Shown here in pieces: positions 8,193 through 16,703 of a stretch of DNA of 38,395 nt. The stretch covers positions 1 to 38,395 of the forward strand of contig ONAE01000066.1 in NCBI GenBank assembly GCA_900315695.1, written 5' to 3'. Made by a program: the position numbers and the translations under genes. The notes below the pieces were generated by a model. It ran no database searches. It was not told where the DNA came from and saw nothing but the letters and a program-made list of their open reading frames with translations. The DNA comes from an uncultured Prevotella sp. GTDB lineage: Bacteria > Bacteroidota > Bacteroidia > Bacteroidales > Bacteroidaceae. The first letter of the stretch is position 1; each line of letters starts with the position of its first letter.

Positions 8193-8224
8193 CAAAGTTA
8201 CTAATAATAAATATAAAACACGAA
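8193..8224 (-). promoter_or_regulatory. Predicted promoter of the lon operon
   Basis: Minus-strand TAACTTTG (8200-8193) matches the -7 consensus. The expected -33 position (about 8221-8224) reads TTCG rather than TTTG, so the upstream half is weak. The leader to the lon ATG at 8160 would be roughly 25-30 nt. No heat-shock element is recognisable. Confidence 0.45.
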
Positions 8225-8261
8225 TAAGGATTGAAGAATTAACAAATAATTTGGTTTTTCA

Positions 8262-8292
8262 CTTGAATAATCGATTTTTTGTACTACCTTTG
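8262..8292 (+). promoter_or_regulatory. Promoter of the trmN6-amidase pair
   Basis: CTTG (8262-8265), a 19-nt spacer and TACCTTTG (8285-8292) match the Bacteroidota consensus at all but one position. The expected start point is only about 4 nt before the ATG at 8303. Because the promoter occupies 8262-8292, translation cannot begin at the in-frame TTG at 8279. Confidence 0.65.
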
Positions 8293-8302
8293 TAGCGAAT
8301 TT

Positions 8303-9013
8303 ATGGCAAACGATTATTTTCAATTCAAACAGTTTACCGTTTACCAGCAACGCTGTGCGATGAAAGTTGGTACTGACGGGACTTTGTTAGGTGCATGGGC
8401 TCAAGTACCAACAGAATCATCCCGTATCCTAGATATCGGTACAGGTACAGGTCTCATCGCTCTGATGCTGGCCCAACGTTTTCCTCAAGCCTCTGTTCTT
8501 GGCATCGATATTGATCTGGATGCTGTATGTCAGGCAAAGGAGAATGTGGAGAACTCACCATTTGCATCAAGGATAAAGATAGAACATGCGAATGTCATGG
8601 ATTATAACAATGAGGAAGGATTTGATGCCATTGTCAGTAATCCGCCGTATTTTGTTAATTCTTTGACATGTCCTGATGATCAGCGGACTATGGCACGGCA
8701 TTCTGTCAGTCTGACCTATGACGGATTGATGGAGTCAGCCTTCAGATTACTGAAACCCGAAGGTGTGTTTTCTTTAGTGATTCCCTCAGAAAGTCGCTCG
8801 CTATTAGAAGCTGCAGCTCATCTTAAAGGTTTCTTTCTGTCACGTGTCTGCATGATACGAACAACCCCTAAAAAGCAACCAAAGCGACAGTTGATTGAAT
8901 TTCTAAAACATCCTGTAAATGAATTATGTATAGAAGATGGTATCATTGAAGATTCACCCAATGTGAGAAGTGCTTGGTATCAACAATTAACACAAGATTT
9001 TTATATACGATGA
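8303..9013 (+). CDS. trmN6: tRNA1(Val) (adenine-37-N6)-methyltransferase
   Basis: A 236-residue class I SAM methyltransferase. LDIGTGTGLIALMLAQR is the SAM-binding motif I, GIDID holds the acidic ribose-binding residue, and SNPPYF is the NPPY catalytic motif of N6-adenine enzymes. The N-terminal FKQFTVYQQRCAMKVGTDG is characteristic of the YfiC/TrmN6 group, which methylates A37 of tRNA-Val. The start is the ATG at 8303, because an earlier TTG lies in the promoter. The stop overlaps the next ATG by 4 nt, so the two genes are co-translated. Confidence 0.87.
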   Translation: MANDYFQFKQFTVYQQRCAMKVGTDGTLLGAWAQVPTESSRILDIGTGTGLIALMLAQRFPQASVLGIDIDLDAVCQAKENVENSPFASRIKIEHANVMDYNNEEGFDAIVSNPPYFVNSLTCPDDQRTMARHSVSLTYDGLMESAFRLLKPEGVFSLVIPSESRSLLEAAAHLKGFFLSRVCMIRTTPKKQPKRQLIEFLKHPVNELCIEDGIIEDSPNVRSAWYQQLTQDFYIR

Positions 9014-9774
9014 AAGTTACGATCTTACAATTAAAAAGTATATGGGAGAACCCTGATGAGAATATTAAAAGGGCTGAGAATCTGATGGCACAGCATCCAG
9101 ACAGTGACCTGTATGTCTTACCAGAGATGTGGAGTACAGGTTTTGCTACAGAACCTTTTGGTATTGCAGAAGAAGAATCAAATTGTAAGGCATTATCATG
9201 GATGAAACAAACGGCTGATAGGTGTCATTGTGCCATTTGCGGAAGTCTTGCAATTTCTCATGATAATACATTCTATAATCGTCATTATTTTGTGGATGGC
9301 AGAAAGGGGATTGTTTCATATTATGATAAACACCATCTGTTCCGATATGGTCATGAGGATCGTTTTTTCAAACCAGGAGAGTACCATACCATCGTAGAAT
9401 ATATGGGATTCCGTATTTTGCTGCTTACATGTTATGATATGCGTTTCCCTGTATGGAGCCGTTACTCGGATGCCCTCATATACGATATGATCATTTGCGT
9501 TGCTAACTGGCCGGAATCACGACAGAATGCCTGGCAGATTCTCACAAGAGCCAGAGCTATTGAGAATCAGGCTTTTGTTGTGGCTTGTAATCGTGTTGGC
9601 GATGACAAGTATTGTCATTACCGTGGACAAAGTGCGATTATCAGTCCGATTGGGAAAACGCTTGCCAGTTGTCCTGCCAATGAAGAAACAACCGTTTCAT
9701 TTTTCTTAAATTTGGAATCACTCGTACAACAGCGCGCAAAATTCAAAGTTTTAGAGGATCGTGATCTAAGGTAA
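9010..9774 (+). CDS. Carbon-nitrogen hydrolase, omega-amidase (YafV/Nit2-like)
   Basis: A 254-residue nitrilase-superfamily enzyme with the Glu-Lys-Cys triad in LPEMWSTGF, YYDKHHLFRYGHE and LLTCYDMRFPVWSR. The Trp/Phe-rich context and the length fit the omega-amidase branch, which hydrolyses 2-oxoglutaramate or 2-oxosuccinamate as a metabolite-repair step after glutamine transamination. The start at 9010 is set by the ATGA overlap with trmN6 and by homology beginning at MKVTILQLK; an ATG at 8974 lies inside the upstream gene. The substrate is inferred, not shown. Confidence 0.82.
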   Translation: MKVTILQLKSIWENPDENIKRAENLMAQHPDSDLYVLPEMWSTGFATEPFGIAEEESNCKALSWMKQTADRCHCAICGSLAISHDNTFYNRHYFVDGRKGIVSYYDKHHLFRYGHEDRFFKPGEYHTIVEYMGFRILLLTCYDMRFPVWSRYSDALIYDMIICVANWPESRQNAWQILTRARAIENQAFVVACNRVGDDKYCHYRGQSAIISPIGKTLASCPANEETTVSFFLNLESLVQQRAKFKVLEDRDLR

Positions 9775-9879
9775 ATAGCCTAAATATAGGCCAATCCTTA
9801 ACAAATGAGTAATTTTGTTAGAATCAGCATTATGATAAACAAAAGAAATTAAGGTTCTCTCCTTCTTGATTTCCAGAAA

Positions 9880-9913
9880 ATAAAAAGCCGTTCCCAATAA
9901 AGATGAGAACGGC
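9880..9913 (-). terminator. Intrinsic terminator of the DUF3127 gene
   Basis: On the minus strand GCCGTTC (9913-9907) pairs with GAACGGC (9893-9887) around a 13-nt loop, followed at once by TTTTTA. It lies 33 nt after the stop codon of the SSB-like gene. The plus strand lacks a T-run after the hairpin. Confidence 0.7.
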
Positions 9914-9945
9914 AACTAAAAATATCAAAATTATAAAATTTCAAT

Positions 9946-10341
9946 TTAGAATGGCAGATCGTCAGCAGATCCTTCACTGGCGGGTTCTTGAGCTGGCGGG
10001 AATGGCGCAGTTGCACCACCGGCTGGCGGGAACGGCGCAGCACCAGGAACAGCAGCTGCAGGCTGAGCCTGACCACGTACCACATTATATGCACGGATTT
10101 CATTAAACCAACGTCCATTATACTCATGGGCATCTATATCAAACTGAACTGTGATGTCTTCACCCTGTTGAATATTGAACTGCTTGATTCTATCTTCGCC
10201 AAAAATGCGGAACACGCATTTACGGGGATATTGGCCTGGAACCTCAATCACATACTCCTGTGACATCCAAGGATTGCCAGTACGATTAGATACACCACTG
10301 TTTGCCTGAAGAACGGCAATAATTTTACCTGTTAATTCCAT
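9946..10341 (-). CDS. DUF3127 protein, single-strand-DNA-binding-like OB fold
   Basis: A 131-residue protein. Residues 1-90 match DUF3127: MELTGKIIAVL at the start, GNPWMSQEYVIEVPGQYP, and QFNIQQGEDITVQFDI with EYNGRWFNEIRAYNV. The domain is a small OB fold found in Bacteroidota. The tail is rich in Pro, Ala and Gly and ends in SADDLPF, an acidic tip like that of SSB, which in SSB recruits repair and replication proteins. The start is the ATG at 10341, because homology begins there. It is divergent from dnaN, 99 bp away, which fits a role in replication; no function is established by the sequence. Confidence 0.8.
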   Translation of the reverse strand: MELTGKIIAVLQANSGVSNRTGNPWMSQEYVIEVPGQYPRKCVFRIFGEDRIKQFNIQQGEDITVQFDIDAHEYNGRWFNEIRAYNVVRGQAQPAAAVPGAAPFPPAGGATAPFPPAQEPASEGSADDLPF

Positions 10342-10440
10342 AATTAAATGTTTTATTTTGTTGAATTTTTCGTTTTCACGTGGCGAAATTTTGTGCTCAA
10401 TAATCAAATATGTAATAAATAACAAGAAAGCTATAAAACT

Positions 10441-11565
10441 ATGCGATTTACATTATCAAGTACCGCACTGAGTTCAAAACTCACTGCACTTTCTAGAGTG
10501 ATTAACAGTAAAAATGCACTGCCCATCTTGGGTGACTTTGTCTTTGAAATCAGTGACAATGTTCTCCACCTGACAGCATCAGACAGCGAGAACATCATGA
10601 AGACTCAGCTAGATCTGACAGAGAGCGACGGAGATTGTCGTTTTGCCATTGACAGCCACAATCTTCTTGAAGCCGTCAAAAGTTTTTCAGAGCAACCCAT
10701 AACCTTTGATGTTAGTCTTGAGCAGAACATTGTGAAAATCTCATATCAGAACGGTTTGTTTAAACTGCCTATCGAAAATGCAGATGAATTTCCTATGTCT
10801 CAGCCTGTGAGCGAGTTCGCAAAAACAATTACCATTCCAAATGCTATCCTGGCAGATAATATCAATCGTTCAATTTTCGCTACGGCTCAGGACGAACTGC
10901 GCCCTGTTATGAATGGTATCTATTTCGACCTTACCAGCGATCATCTTGCAATAGTAGCTTCTGATGGTCATAAGCTTGTACGTAATAAGGTCTTTACTAT
11001 TAAGAGTGAGCAGCCTGCAGCTTTCATCTTACCCAAGAAACCAGCAAACCTGCTGAAGAACTTGTTGGGCAAAGATGGTGGCGATGTGACGATCCGCTTC
11101 GATGAGCGTAATGCAGAAATCAATTTTGGCGATGGTACTTTACAGTGCCGTCTGATTGAAGGACGCTTCCCCAATTACAACTCTGTCATTCCTCAGAACA
11201 ACCCCAACGAAATACACGTAGATCGTCTTGCTTTGTTAGCAGCCTTGCGTCGTGTACAGCCGTTTGCTAACGGTTCCAGCAATCTGATCCGTTTCCATGT
11301 AGAGGGTTCTACCCTGCAGCTTGACGCTGAGGATTACGATTTCTCAAAGACAGCAACAGAGCGCATGTCTTGCGATTATAATGGCAATCCGATGTCTATT
11401 GGTTTCAAGGGTTCTTCCTTTATAGAGGTTCTGGGCAATTTCGATTGCCCTGAGGTTATCGTACAGTTGGCAGATCCCAGCCGTGCAGGCCTTGTTCTCC
11501 CCTCTGAGCAGCCAGAGAACCAGGATGTGCTGATGCTTCTGATGCCGATGTTGATTAACGACTAA
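10441..11565 (+). CDS. dnaN: DNA polymerase III sliding clamp (beta subunit)
   Basis: A 374-residue protein covering the three clamp domains. N-terminal features such as ALSRVINSKNALPILGDFVFE, the middle stretch RPVMNGIYFDL with ASDGHKLV, and the C-terminal VLPSEQPENQDVLMLLMPM are typical of DnaN. As a ring-shaped dimer it tethers polymerase III to DNA. It heads a five-gene operon with an exonuclease, porD-like, recN and a TPR gene. No dnaA gene or DnaA-box cluster lies near it, so there is no sign that the origin is here. I found no convincing promoter in the 99-bp divergent spacer. Confidence 0.96.
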   Translation: MRFTLSSTALSSKLTALSRVINSKNALPILGDFVFEISDNVLHLTASDSENIMKTQLDLTESDGDCRFAIDSHNLLEAVKSFSEQPITFDVSLEQNIVKISYQNGLFKLPIENADEFPMSQPVSEFAKTITIPNAILADNINRSIFATAQDELRPVMNGIYFDLTSDHLAIVASDGHKLVRNKVFTIKSEQPAAFILPKKPANLLKNLLGKDGGDVTIRFDERNAEINFGDGTLQCRLIEGRFPNYNSVIPQNNPNEIHVDRLALLAALRRVQPFANGSSNLIRFHVEGSTLQLDAEDYDFSKTATERMSCDYNGNPMSIGFKGSSFIEVLGNFDCPEVIVQLADPSRAGLVLPSEQPENQDVLMLLMPMLIND

Positions 11566-11584
11566 GTTTGGAACTGACAGATCA

Positions 11585-12442
11585 ATGAAACTGAATCTTA
11601 CAAAACCGATTGTCATCTTCGACCTTGAGACGACGGGACTCGATCTTGTAAAAGACCGTATCATACAGATATCTTATATCAAAGTCTATCCTGACGGAAA
11701 GGAAGAACGTGGAAACGAACTGGTTAATCCAGAGAAGCCCATCGATCCGATGATCAGCCAGTTGACAGGTATTACCAACGAGGATGTAAAGGACAAGCCG
11801 ACATTCAAACAGCTGGGACATACACTTGCTGACAAGTTTACTGGTTGCGACTTTGCTGGATTTAATTCCAACCACTTCGATATTCCCCTGTTGGCAGAGG
11901 AATTTCTGCGTGCAGGCGTTGATTTCGACTTTTCCAAGTGCCGTATGATTGATGCCTGTACCATCTTCAAGCGCATGGAGAAACGAAATCTGGCAGCTGC
12001 ATATAAGTTCTATTGTGGACGTAAGATGGAGGAAGATTTCGAAGCTCACCGTGCTGATCAGGATACAGAGGCTACCTATCGAGTGCTGATGGGAGAACTC
12101 GACAAGTATGCTCCTGGTGCCAACGAGGATGAGGAAAAGGTGCTGGAAAACGATATGGACAAGCTGGCCGAGTTCTCAAAGATGAACAACTATGTCGATT
12201 TCGCAGGTCGTATCATCTGGGGCGAGATGAAAGATCGTCATGGAAATGTGATGCTCGACAAGGATGGTAACCCACGTATGACGGAGGTGTTTAACTTCGG
12301 AAAGCACAAGGGAGTCCCTGTGGCTGATGTCCTTCAGATAGATCCCGGCTACTATAGTTGGATTCTCTCTGGCGACTTTACCTATAACACGAAACAGGTG
12401 CTGACACGCATTCGTCTGCGTGAGGCAAATCTTAACGGATGA
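11585..12442 (+). CDS. DnaQ-like DEDDh 3'-5' exonuclease with C-terminal DUF3820-like domain
   Basis: A 285-residue protein. Exo I is IVIFDLETTGLD (Asp, Glu), Exo II is AGFNSNHFD, and Exo III is EAHRADQDTEATYR, giving the DEDDh set. Residues about 1-175 form the nuclease domain. The last 70 residues contain FNFGKHKGVPVADVL and PGYYSWILSGDF, similar to the small DUF3820/C-terminal module often joined to Bacteroidota exonucleases. It starts 19 nt after dnaN, supporting a proofreading or repair role with polymerase III, though it is not a full epsilon subunit by sequence alone. The stop overlaps the next gene by 4 nt. Confidence 0.87.
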   Translation: MKLNLTKPIVIFDLETTGLDLVKDRIIQISYIKVYPDGKEERGNELVNPEKPIDPMISQLTGITNEDVKDKPTFKQLGHTLADKFTGCDFAGFNSNHFDIPLLAEEFLRAGVDFDFSKCRMIDACTIFKRMEKRNLAAAYKFYCGRKMEEDFEAHRADQDTEATYRVLMGELDKYAPGANEDEEKVLENDMDKLAEFSKMNNYVDFAGRIIWGEMKDRHGNVMLDKDGNPRMTEVFNFGKHKGVPVADVLQIDPGYYSWILSGDFTYNTKQVLTRIRLREANLNG

Positions 12443-13347
12443 TCATCTCACGAACGATAATCACAACCATTTTCATGCTTGCAGTTCTTGGCTTACGGGC
12501 TCAGGAACTGCAAGTTAAGGTTAATATAAACCACAGCCAGATTACAGGTACGGATGTCAGTGTATTCGAGAATCTCCAGCAGTCCATCGAACAGTTTATC
12601 AATGAACGTCAGTGGACACCACTCCAGTTCCAGAAGCATGAGCGCATCCAGTGCGTCTTTAACATCACGATTAACGCCTATATCCGCGAGACGAATCATT
12701 TCGAATGTACTGCACTGATCCAAGCCAATCGTCCTGTATATAATTCATCCTATACTACCACCTTATATAATAATAAGGATGATCATTTCGACTTCACCTT
12801 CGCACAGTTCGACCAGTTGAACTTCAGAGACGAGATGGTGGATCAACAACTCACTGCCCTTCTCGCCTACTATGCTTATCTCATTATAGGTCTCAATCTT
12901 GACAGCTTTGCACCAATGGCAGGTACTGACATCCTGCAACGCTGTATGTATCTGGTGAACAATGCACAGCAACTGGATGCCCCTGGTTGGAAACCATTTG
13001 AGGACAAACGTAACCGTTTTGCTATCATCAACGATTATCTCGACGAGTCTATGCGCCCTTTCCGCCAACTTCAATATGACTATTACCGTAAGGGGCTCGA
13101 CGAGATGGCTAATAATGCGGATCGTGGTCGTACGGAGATATCTGAAACCTTGGAGAATAATCTGCGGAAAGCTCATGAGGATAAACCCTTGAGCCTGCTG
13201 CCACAGATCTGGACAGACTTCAAGCGCGATGAACTGGTAAACATCTATAAAGGCAAAGGTACACAGAAGGAGAAGGAACGTGTTCATGACCTGCTGATGT
13301 CGCTCAATGCCTCCCAGAATGCTGCCTGGGAAAACATCCAAAGATAA
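12439..13347 (+). CDS. porD: PorD-like (DUF4835) secreted protein
   Basis: A 302-residue protein with a signal peptide (IISRTIITTIFMLAVLGLRAQ, cleavage near residue 21), followed by the DUF4835 core: ELQVKVNINHSQITGTDVSV, then FENLQQSIEQFINERQWT and a C-terminal PQIWTDFKRDELVNIYKG. The family includes PorD of Porphyromonas gingivalis, linked to the type IX secretion system, but DUF4835 genes also occur in genomes lacking a full system, so the role is uncertain. It overlaps the exonuclease gene by 4 nt and ends 5 nt before recN. In relatives I recall coaBC between the exonuclease and this gene; it is absent here. Confidence 0.82.
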   Translation: MIISRTIITTIFMLAVLGLRAQELQVKVNINHSQITGTDVSVFENLQQSIEQFINERQWTPLQFQKHERIQCVFNITINAYIRETNHFECTALIQANRPVYNSSYTTTLYNNKDDHFDFTFAQFDQLNFRDEMVDQQLTALLAYYAYLIIGLNLDSFAPMAGTDILQRCMYLVNNAQQLDAPGWKPFEDKRNRFAIINDYLDESMRPFRQLQYDYYRKGLDEMANNADRGRTEISETLENNLRKAHEDKPLSLLPQIWTDFKRDELVNIYKGKGTQKEKERVHDLLMSLNASQNAAWENIQR

Positions 13348-13352
13348 GATTT

Positions 13353-15002
13353 ATGCTAAAAAGATTATATATTAAGAATTTTACCCTTATCGATGAACTC
13401 GATATCGACCTCTATCAAGGGTTCTCTGTCATCACTGGTGAGACTGGTGCTGGCAAGAGTATCATCTTAGGGGCTATCGGACTGCTGTTAGGACAGCGTG
13501 CCGACTCGAAAGTCATCAAAGACAAGTGTGTCATCGAGGCTCACTTCGATCTCTCACGTTATGGTCTGGAGTCCTTCTTTACAGAAAATGATATTGAATA
13601 CGACCCCTCCGATTGTATTATTCGTCGTGAACTGACGAGTGCTGGTAAGAGTCGTGCCTTTATCAACGACACCCCTGTGCAGTTGGCATTATTAAAAGAA
13701 CTCGGCGAACAGCTGATTGATATCCATTCTCAGCACCAGAATCTTCTGCTGAATAAACAGGACTTCCAACTGAGTGTGGTGGATATCATTGCCGACAATG
13801 CCAAATCACTCAGCCAATACCAGCAGACATACAACGAATACCAGTCTGTCTGTAAGGAACTGGAAGCGTTACGCAACGATATTGCCAACAATCGTCAGAA
13901 CCAGGATTTCCTACAGTTCCAGTATGATGAGCTCGCAAATGCCAATCTCGTAGAGGACGAACAGGAAGAACTGGAACAGAAAAGCGATACGATGAGTCAT
14001 GCAGAGGAGATTAAGAGCGCACTTTACGAAACAGACAATGCACTCTCTGCTGATGATACTGGTGTTGTGAGTGCCATCCGTTCTGCACGTTCTGCCCTGA
14101 GTAGCATCCAACATGTGTTTCCTGCTGCCAGCGAACTGGCTCAGCGCCTTGAAAGCAGCTATATAGAACTGAAGGATATCTCAGAAGAGATTTCCAGTCA
14201 GCTTGAACGTGTGGATTTCGATCCCGCAGAGCTCGATGCCATCAACAATCGCCTGGATCGTCTCTATGACCTTGAGAAGAAATATCATGTTGAGACTGTC
14301 TCTGAACTGATTGCCAAGCGCGAAGAACTCAAGGCTCAACTTAACAATATTGAGAATAGCGACGAAGCCCTTGCGGCACTCCAGCAGCGTCTTGCTACAT
14401 TTCAGGCATTAGCCAAGAAAGAAGCAGACATCCTGACCAAACGTCGTCAGAAAGCCGCACAGCAGATTGAGAAGGAGATGCAGTCACGTCTTGTCCCTCT
14501 TGGTATGCCTAATGTGCGCTTTAACATCCAGGTTACAGAAGATACCCTCGGACGCACAGGACAGGATAAGGTCGCTTTCCTCTTCAGTGCCAACACCTCC
14601 ACCCCACTCCAACCTGTCTCACAGGTAGCCTCTGGTGGTGAGATTGCCCGTGTCATGCTCTCTCTGAAAGCCATGATCAGTGGTGCTGTCAAACTCCCGA
14701 CAATCATCTTTGATGAGATTGATACAGGTGTCAGCGGAAAGATTGCAGAGAAGATGGCAGAGATCATGCAGGAGATGGGAAATCATGAGCGCCAAGTAAT
14801 TAGCATCACTCATCTGCCACAAATTGCTGCCCTTGGCACCACACATTATAAGGTAGAGAAAGAAGAGACAGCCCAAGGCACCATCAGCCGTATGACCCAG
14901 CTGTCGCAAGAAGAACGTATTCGCGAGATTGCCCAGATGCTCTCTGGTAGTGACATCTCCGATGCAGCCATCCAAAACGCCAAACAATTATTACGTATAT
15001 GA
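13353..15002 (+). CDS. recN: DNA repair protein RecN
   Basis: A 549-residue SMC-like ATPase. Walker A GETGAGKS is at residues 29-36, the ABC signature is QVASGGEIARVMLSLKAM, and Walker B is TIIFDEIDTGVSGK. The middle (about 160-370) is a long heptad-rich coiled coil. RecN acts on double-strand breaks together with RecA and holds broken ends together. It lies in the dnaN operon, 5 nt after the porD-like gene, and its stop overlaps the next gene by 4 nt. Confidence 0.96.
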   Translation: MLKRLYIKNFTLIDELDIDLYQGFSVITGETGAGKSIILGAIGLLLGQRADSKVIKDKCVIEAHFDLSRYGLESFFTENDIEYDPSDCIIRRELTSAGKSRAFINDTPVQLALLKELGEQLIDIHSQHQNLLLNKQDFQLSVVDIIADNAKSLSQYQQTYNEYQSVCKELEALRNDIANNRQNQDFLQFQYDELANANLVEDEQEELEQKSDTMSHAEEIKSALYETDNALSADDTGVVSAIRSARSALSSIQHVFPAASELAQRLESSYIELKDISEEISSQLERVDFDPAELDAINNRLDRLYDLEKKYHVETVSELIAKREELKAQLNNIENSDEALAALQQRLATFQALAKKEADILTKRRQKAAQQIEKEMQSRLVPLGMPNVRFNIQVTEDTLGRTGQDKVAFLFSANTSTPLQPVSQVASGGEIARVMLSLKAMISGAVKLPTIIFDEIDTGVSGKIAEKMAEIMQEMGNHERQVISITHLPQIAALGTTHYKVEKEETAQGTISRMTQLSQEERIREIAQMLSGSDISDAAIQNAKQLLRI

Positions 15003-16663
15003 AGAAAATCAGTATGATAAGCTGTCTGCTGTTTGCAGCACTCAGCACCTTTGCCCAGCCAGGCTGGGTGAAAAATGCCTCCCGTTCAGTATTCACCCTG
15101 AAGACCTTTGCTGCCGATGGTTCCTTGATTGCCAGCAGTAACGGTTTCTTTACAGGTGCCAATGGTGAGGCCGTCAGTAACTTTACCCCCTTCAAAGGTG
15201 CAGCCCGTGCTATCGTCATTGACGCCCAGGGCAAAGAGTTTCAGGTGGCCGGTATTATGGGTGCCAACGATATGTATGATGTGGTGAAGTTTCGTGTCAA
15301 TGGTAATAAGACCCAGTCACTCGCCCTCAGTTCTTCTGTCGCACCAGTGGGTAGCATGGCTTACCTCCTGCCCTATCATGAAGTGAAGGCAGTGAAGAGT
15401 GGTCCTGTTCGTAAGGCAGAGACCTTCCAGGGCGACTACCCCTACTACACCGTAGCCCTTTCTATGGGTGAGAATCAGGTCAGTTGCCCCTTGTTGGATG
15501 AGTCTGGACAGGTTATTGGTATGATGCAGCAGCCTGCTGTTCTAGGCGATAGTCTCAGCTATGCCGTCAGTGCCCGTTTTGTTGACTCTCTGAAGATTAC
15601 TGGTCTCAATTACTTTGATGAGACATTTAAGCTCACCCAAGTGAAAAAGTTGATGCCAGCGGATATCAAAGAGGCTAACCTCGTGCTCTATTTTGCTGGC
15701 TCACAAAGCGACTCTTCTGAGTATGTGTCACTCATTCAGGATTTCATCCAGCAGTTCCCCAATGCGTCTGATGGTTACATCTACAGAGCCCAGCAGGAGA
15801 CTGCAGGTGGTGATTTTGCTGCTGCTGAACGTGATATGGAACAGGCCTTGAAGTTTGCAGATCCCAAGGATGATGCCCATTTCAATTACGCCCGCATCAT
15901 CTATAATAAGGAAATCTATCAGAGTGCCCAGCCTTATGCAGGTTGGAGTCTCGACAAGGCACTCCAGCAGATACAGTCTGCCATCAGCATCAAATCCCTA
16001 CCCACCTATCGTCAGTTGGAAGGTGATATCCGTTTTGCCAAACAGCAGTATGATGAAGCCTATGAGATCTACAATAGTCTGCTGTCCACCAATCTGCGTA
16101 GTGCAGAGCTTTTCTTCGCCGCAGCCCGTTGTAAGGAGATGCAGAAAGACACCACAGCCATGCTGGCTCTCATGGATAGCACCATCAATATGTTCAGCCG
16201 TCCTTATCTGAAAGATGTTGCACCCTATCTCTGGGCTCGTGCTGAGGCTCGTCGCAATGCAGGACGCTATCGTGATGCCATCAATGACATGAATGAATAT
16301 GAGACACTCATGACAGCAACTGTCAACGACAACTTCTATTATATCCGTCATCAGGTGGAAATCCAGGGACGTCTGTATCAGCAGGCACTCAACGATATCA
16401 ACCGTGCCATCCAGATGAATCCCAACGAGGTCCTCTATTATGCCGAGAAAGCTTCGCTGGAGATTCGTGTGGGACTCTATGATCAGGCCATCTCTACAGC
16501 TCAGGAATGTATCGCCATTGATGCTGAGAATAGCGATGGTTATCTATTCTTGGGATTAGCCCAATGCCTGAAGGGCCAGAAAGCTGATGGCATCAAAAAC
16601 CTCCAGAAAGCTAAGGAGCTTGGTGACTCCCAAGCCGATGCTCTGATAGAAAAATACAAATAA
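14999..16663 (+). CDS. Exported trypsin-fold pseudo-protease with TPR repeats
   Basis: A 554-residue protein. Residues 1-19 are a signal peptide (MKKISMISCLLFAALSTFA). Residues about 25-200 follow an HtrA/trypsin-like beta-barrel: SNGFFTGANGEAVSNFTPF in place of the usual GSGF...TNxHV, NDMYDVVKF with an Asp, and ENQVSCPLLDESGQVIGM where GNSGGPL is expected. The catalytic His and Ser are both absent, so it is probably inactive. The C-terminal 330 residues carry TPR-like helices (YIYRAQQETAGGDFAAAERD; DALI-like repeats near RYRDAINDMNEYE and LYQQALNDINRAIQMNPNE). A periplasmic binding or scaffold role is inferred. It is the last gene of the operon, directly before a terminator. Confidence 0.78.
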   Translation: MKKISMISCLLFAALSTFAQPGWVKNASRSVFTLKTFAADGSLIASSNGFFTGANGEAVSNFTPFKGAARAIVIDAQGKEFQVAGIMGANDMYDVVKFRVNGNKTQSLALSSSVAPVGSMAYLLPYHEVKAVKSGPVRKAETFQGDYPYYTVALSMGENQVSCPLLDESGQVIGMMQQPAVLGDSLSYAVSARFVDSLKITGLNYFDETFKLTQVKKLMPADIKEANLVLYFAGSQSDSSEYVSLIQDFIQQFPNASDGYIYRAQQETAGGDFAAAERDMEQALKFADPKDDAHFNYARIIYNKEIYQSAQPYAGWSLDKALQQIQSAISIKSLPTYRQLEGDIRFAKQQYDEAYEIYNSLLSTNLRSAELFFAAARCKEMQKDTTAMLALMDSTINMFSRPYLKDVAPYLWARAEARRNAGRYRDAINDMNEYETLMTATVNDNFYYIRHQVEIQGRLYQQALNDINRAIQMNPNEVLYYAEKASLEIRVGLYDQAISTAQECIAIDAENSDGYLFLGLAQCLKGQKADGIKNLQKAKELGDSQADALIEKYK

Positions 16664-16670
16664 TCATCAT

Positions 16671-16699
16671 AAAGCCCTGCCGATTGGCAGGGCTTTTAA
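16671..16699. terminator. Strong bidirectional terminator between the dnaN operon and dnaB
   Basis: AAAGCCCTGCC (16671-16681) and GGCAGGGCTTT (16686-16696) form a perfect 11-bp stem with a GATT loop, flanked by T-rich sequence on both strands. It serves the plus-strand operon ending at 16663 and the minus-strand dnaB gene ending at 16704. Confidence 0.9.
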
Positions 16700-16703
16700 T
16701 TTG

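Noticed and set aside
7980..8300. Heat-shock (CIRCE or sigma-32-type) control of lon
   Set aside because: No CIRCE inverted repeat or sigma-32-like elements were seen; only a standard -7 element is visible.
9849..10133. 94-codon minus-strand frame over the end of the DUF3127 gene
   Set aside because: It lies in another frame of the same strand and runs through the terminator hairpin.
10342..10440. Chromosomal origin next to dnaN
   Set aside because: There is no dnaA gene, no DnaA-box cluster and no strong AT-rich unwinding stretch; dnaN is separate from dnaA in many Bacteroidota.
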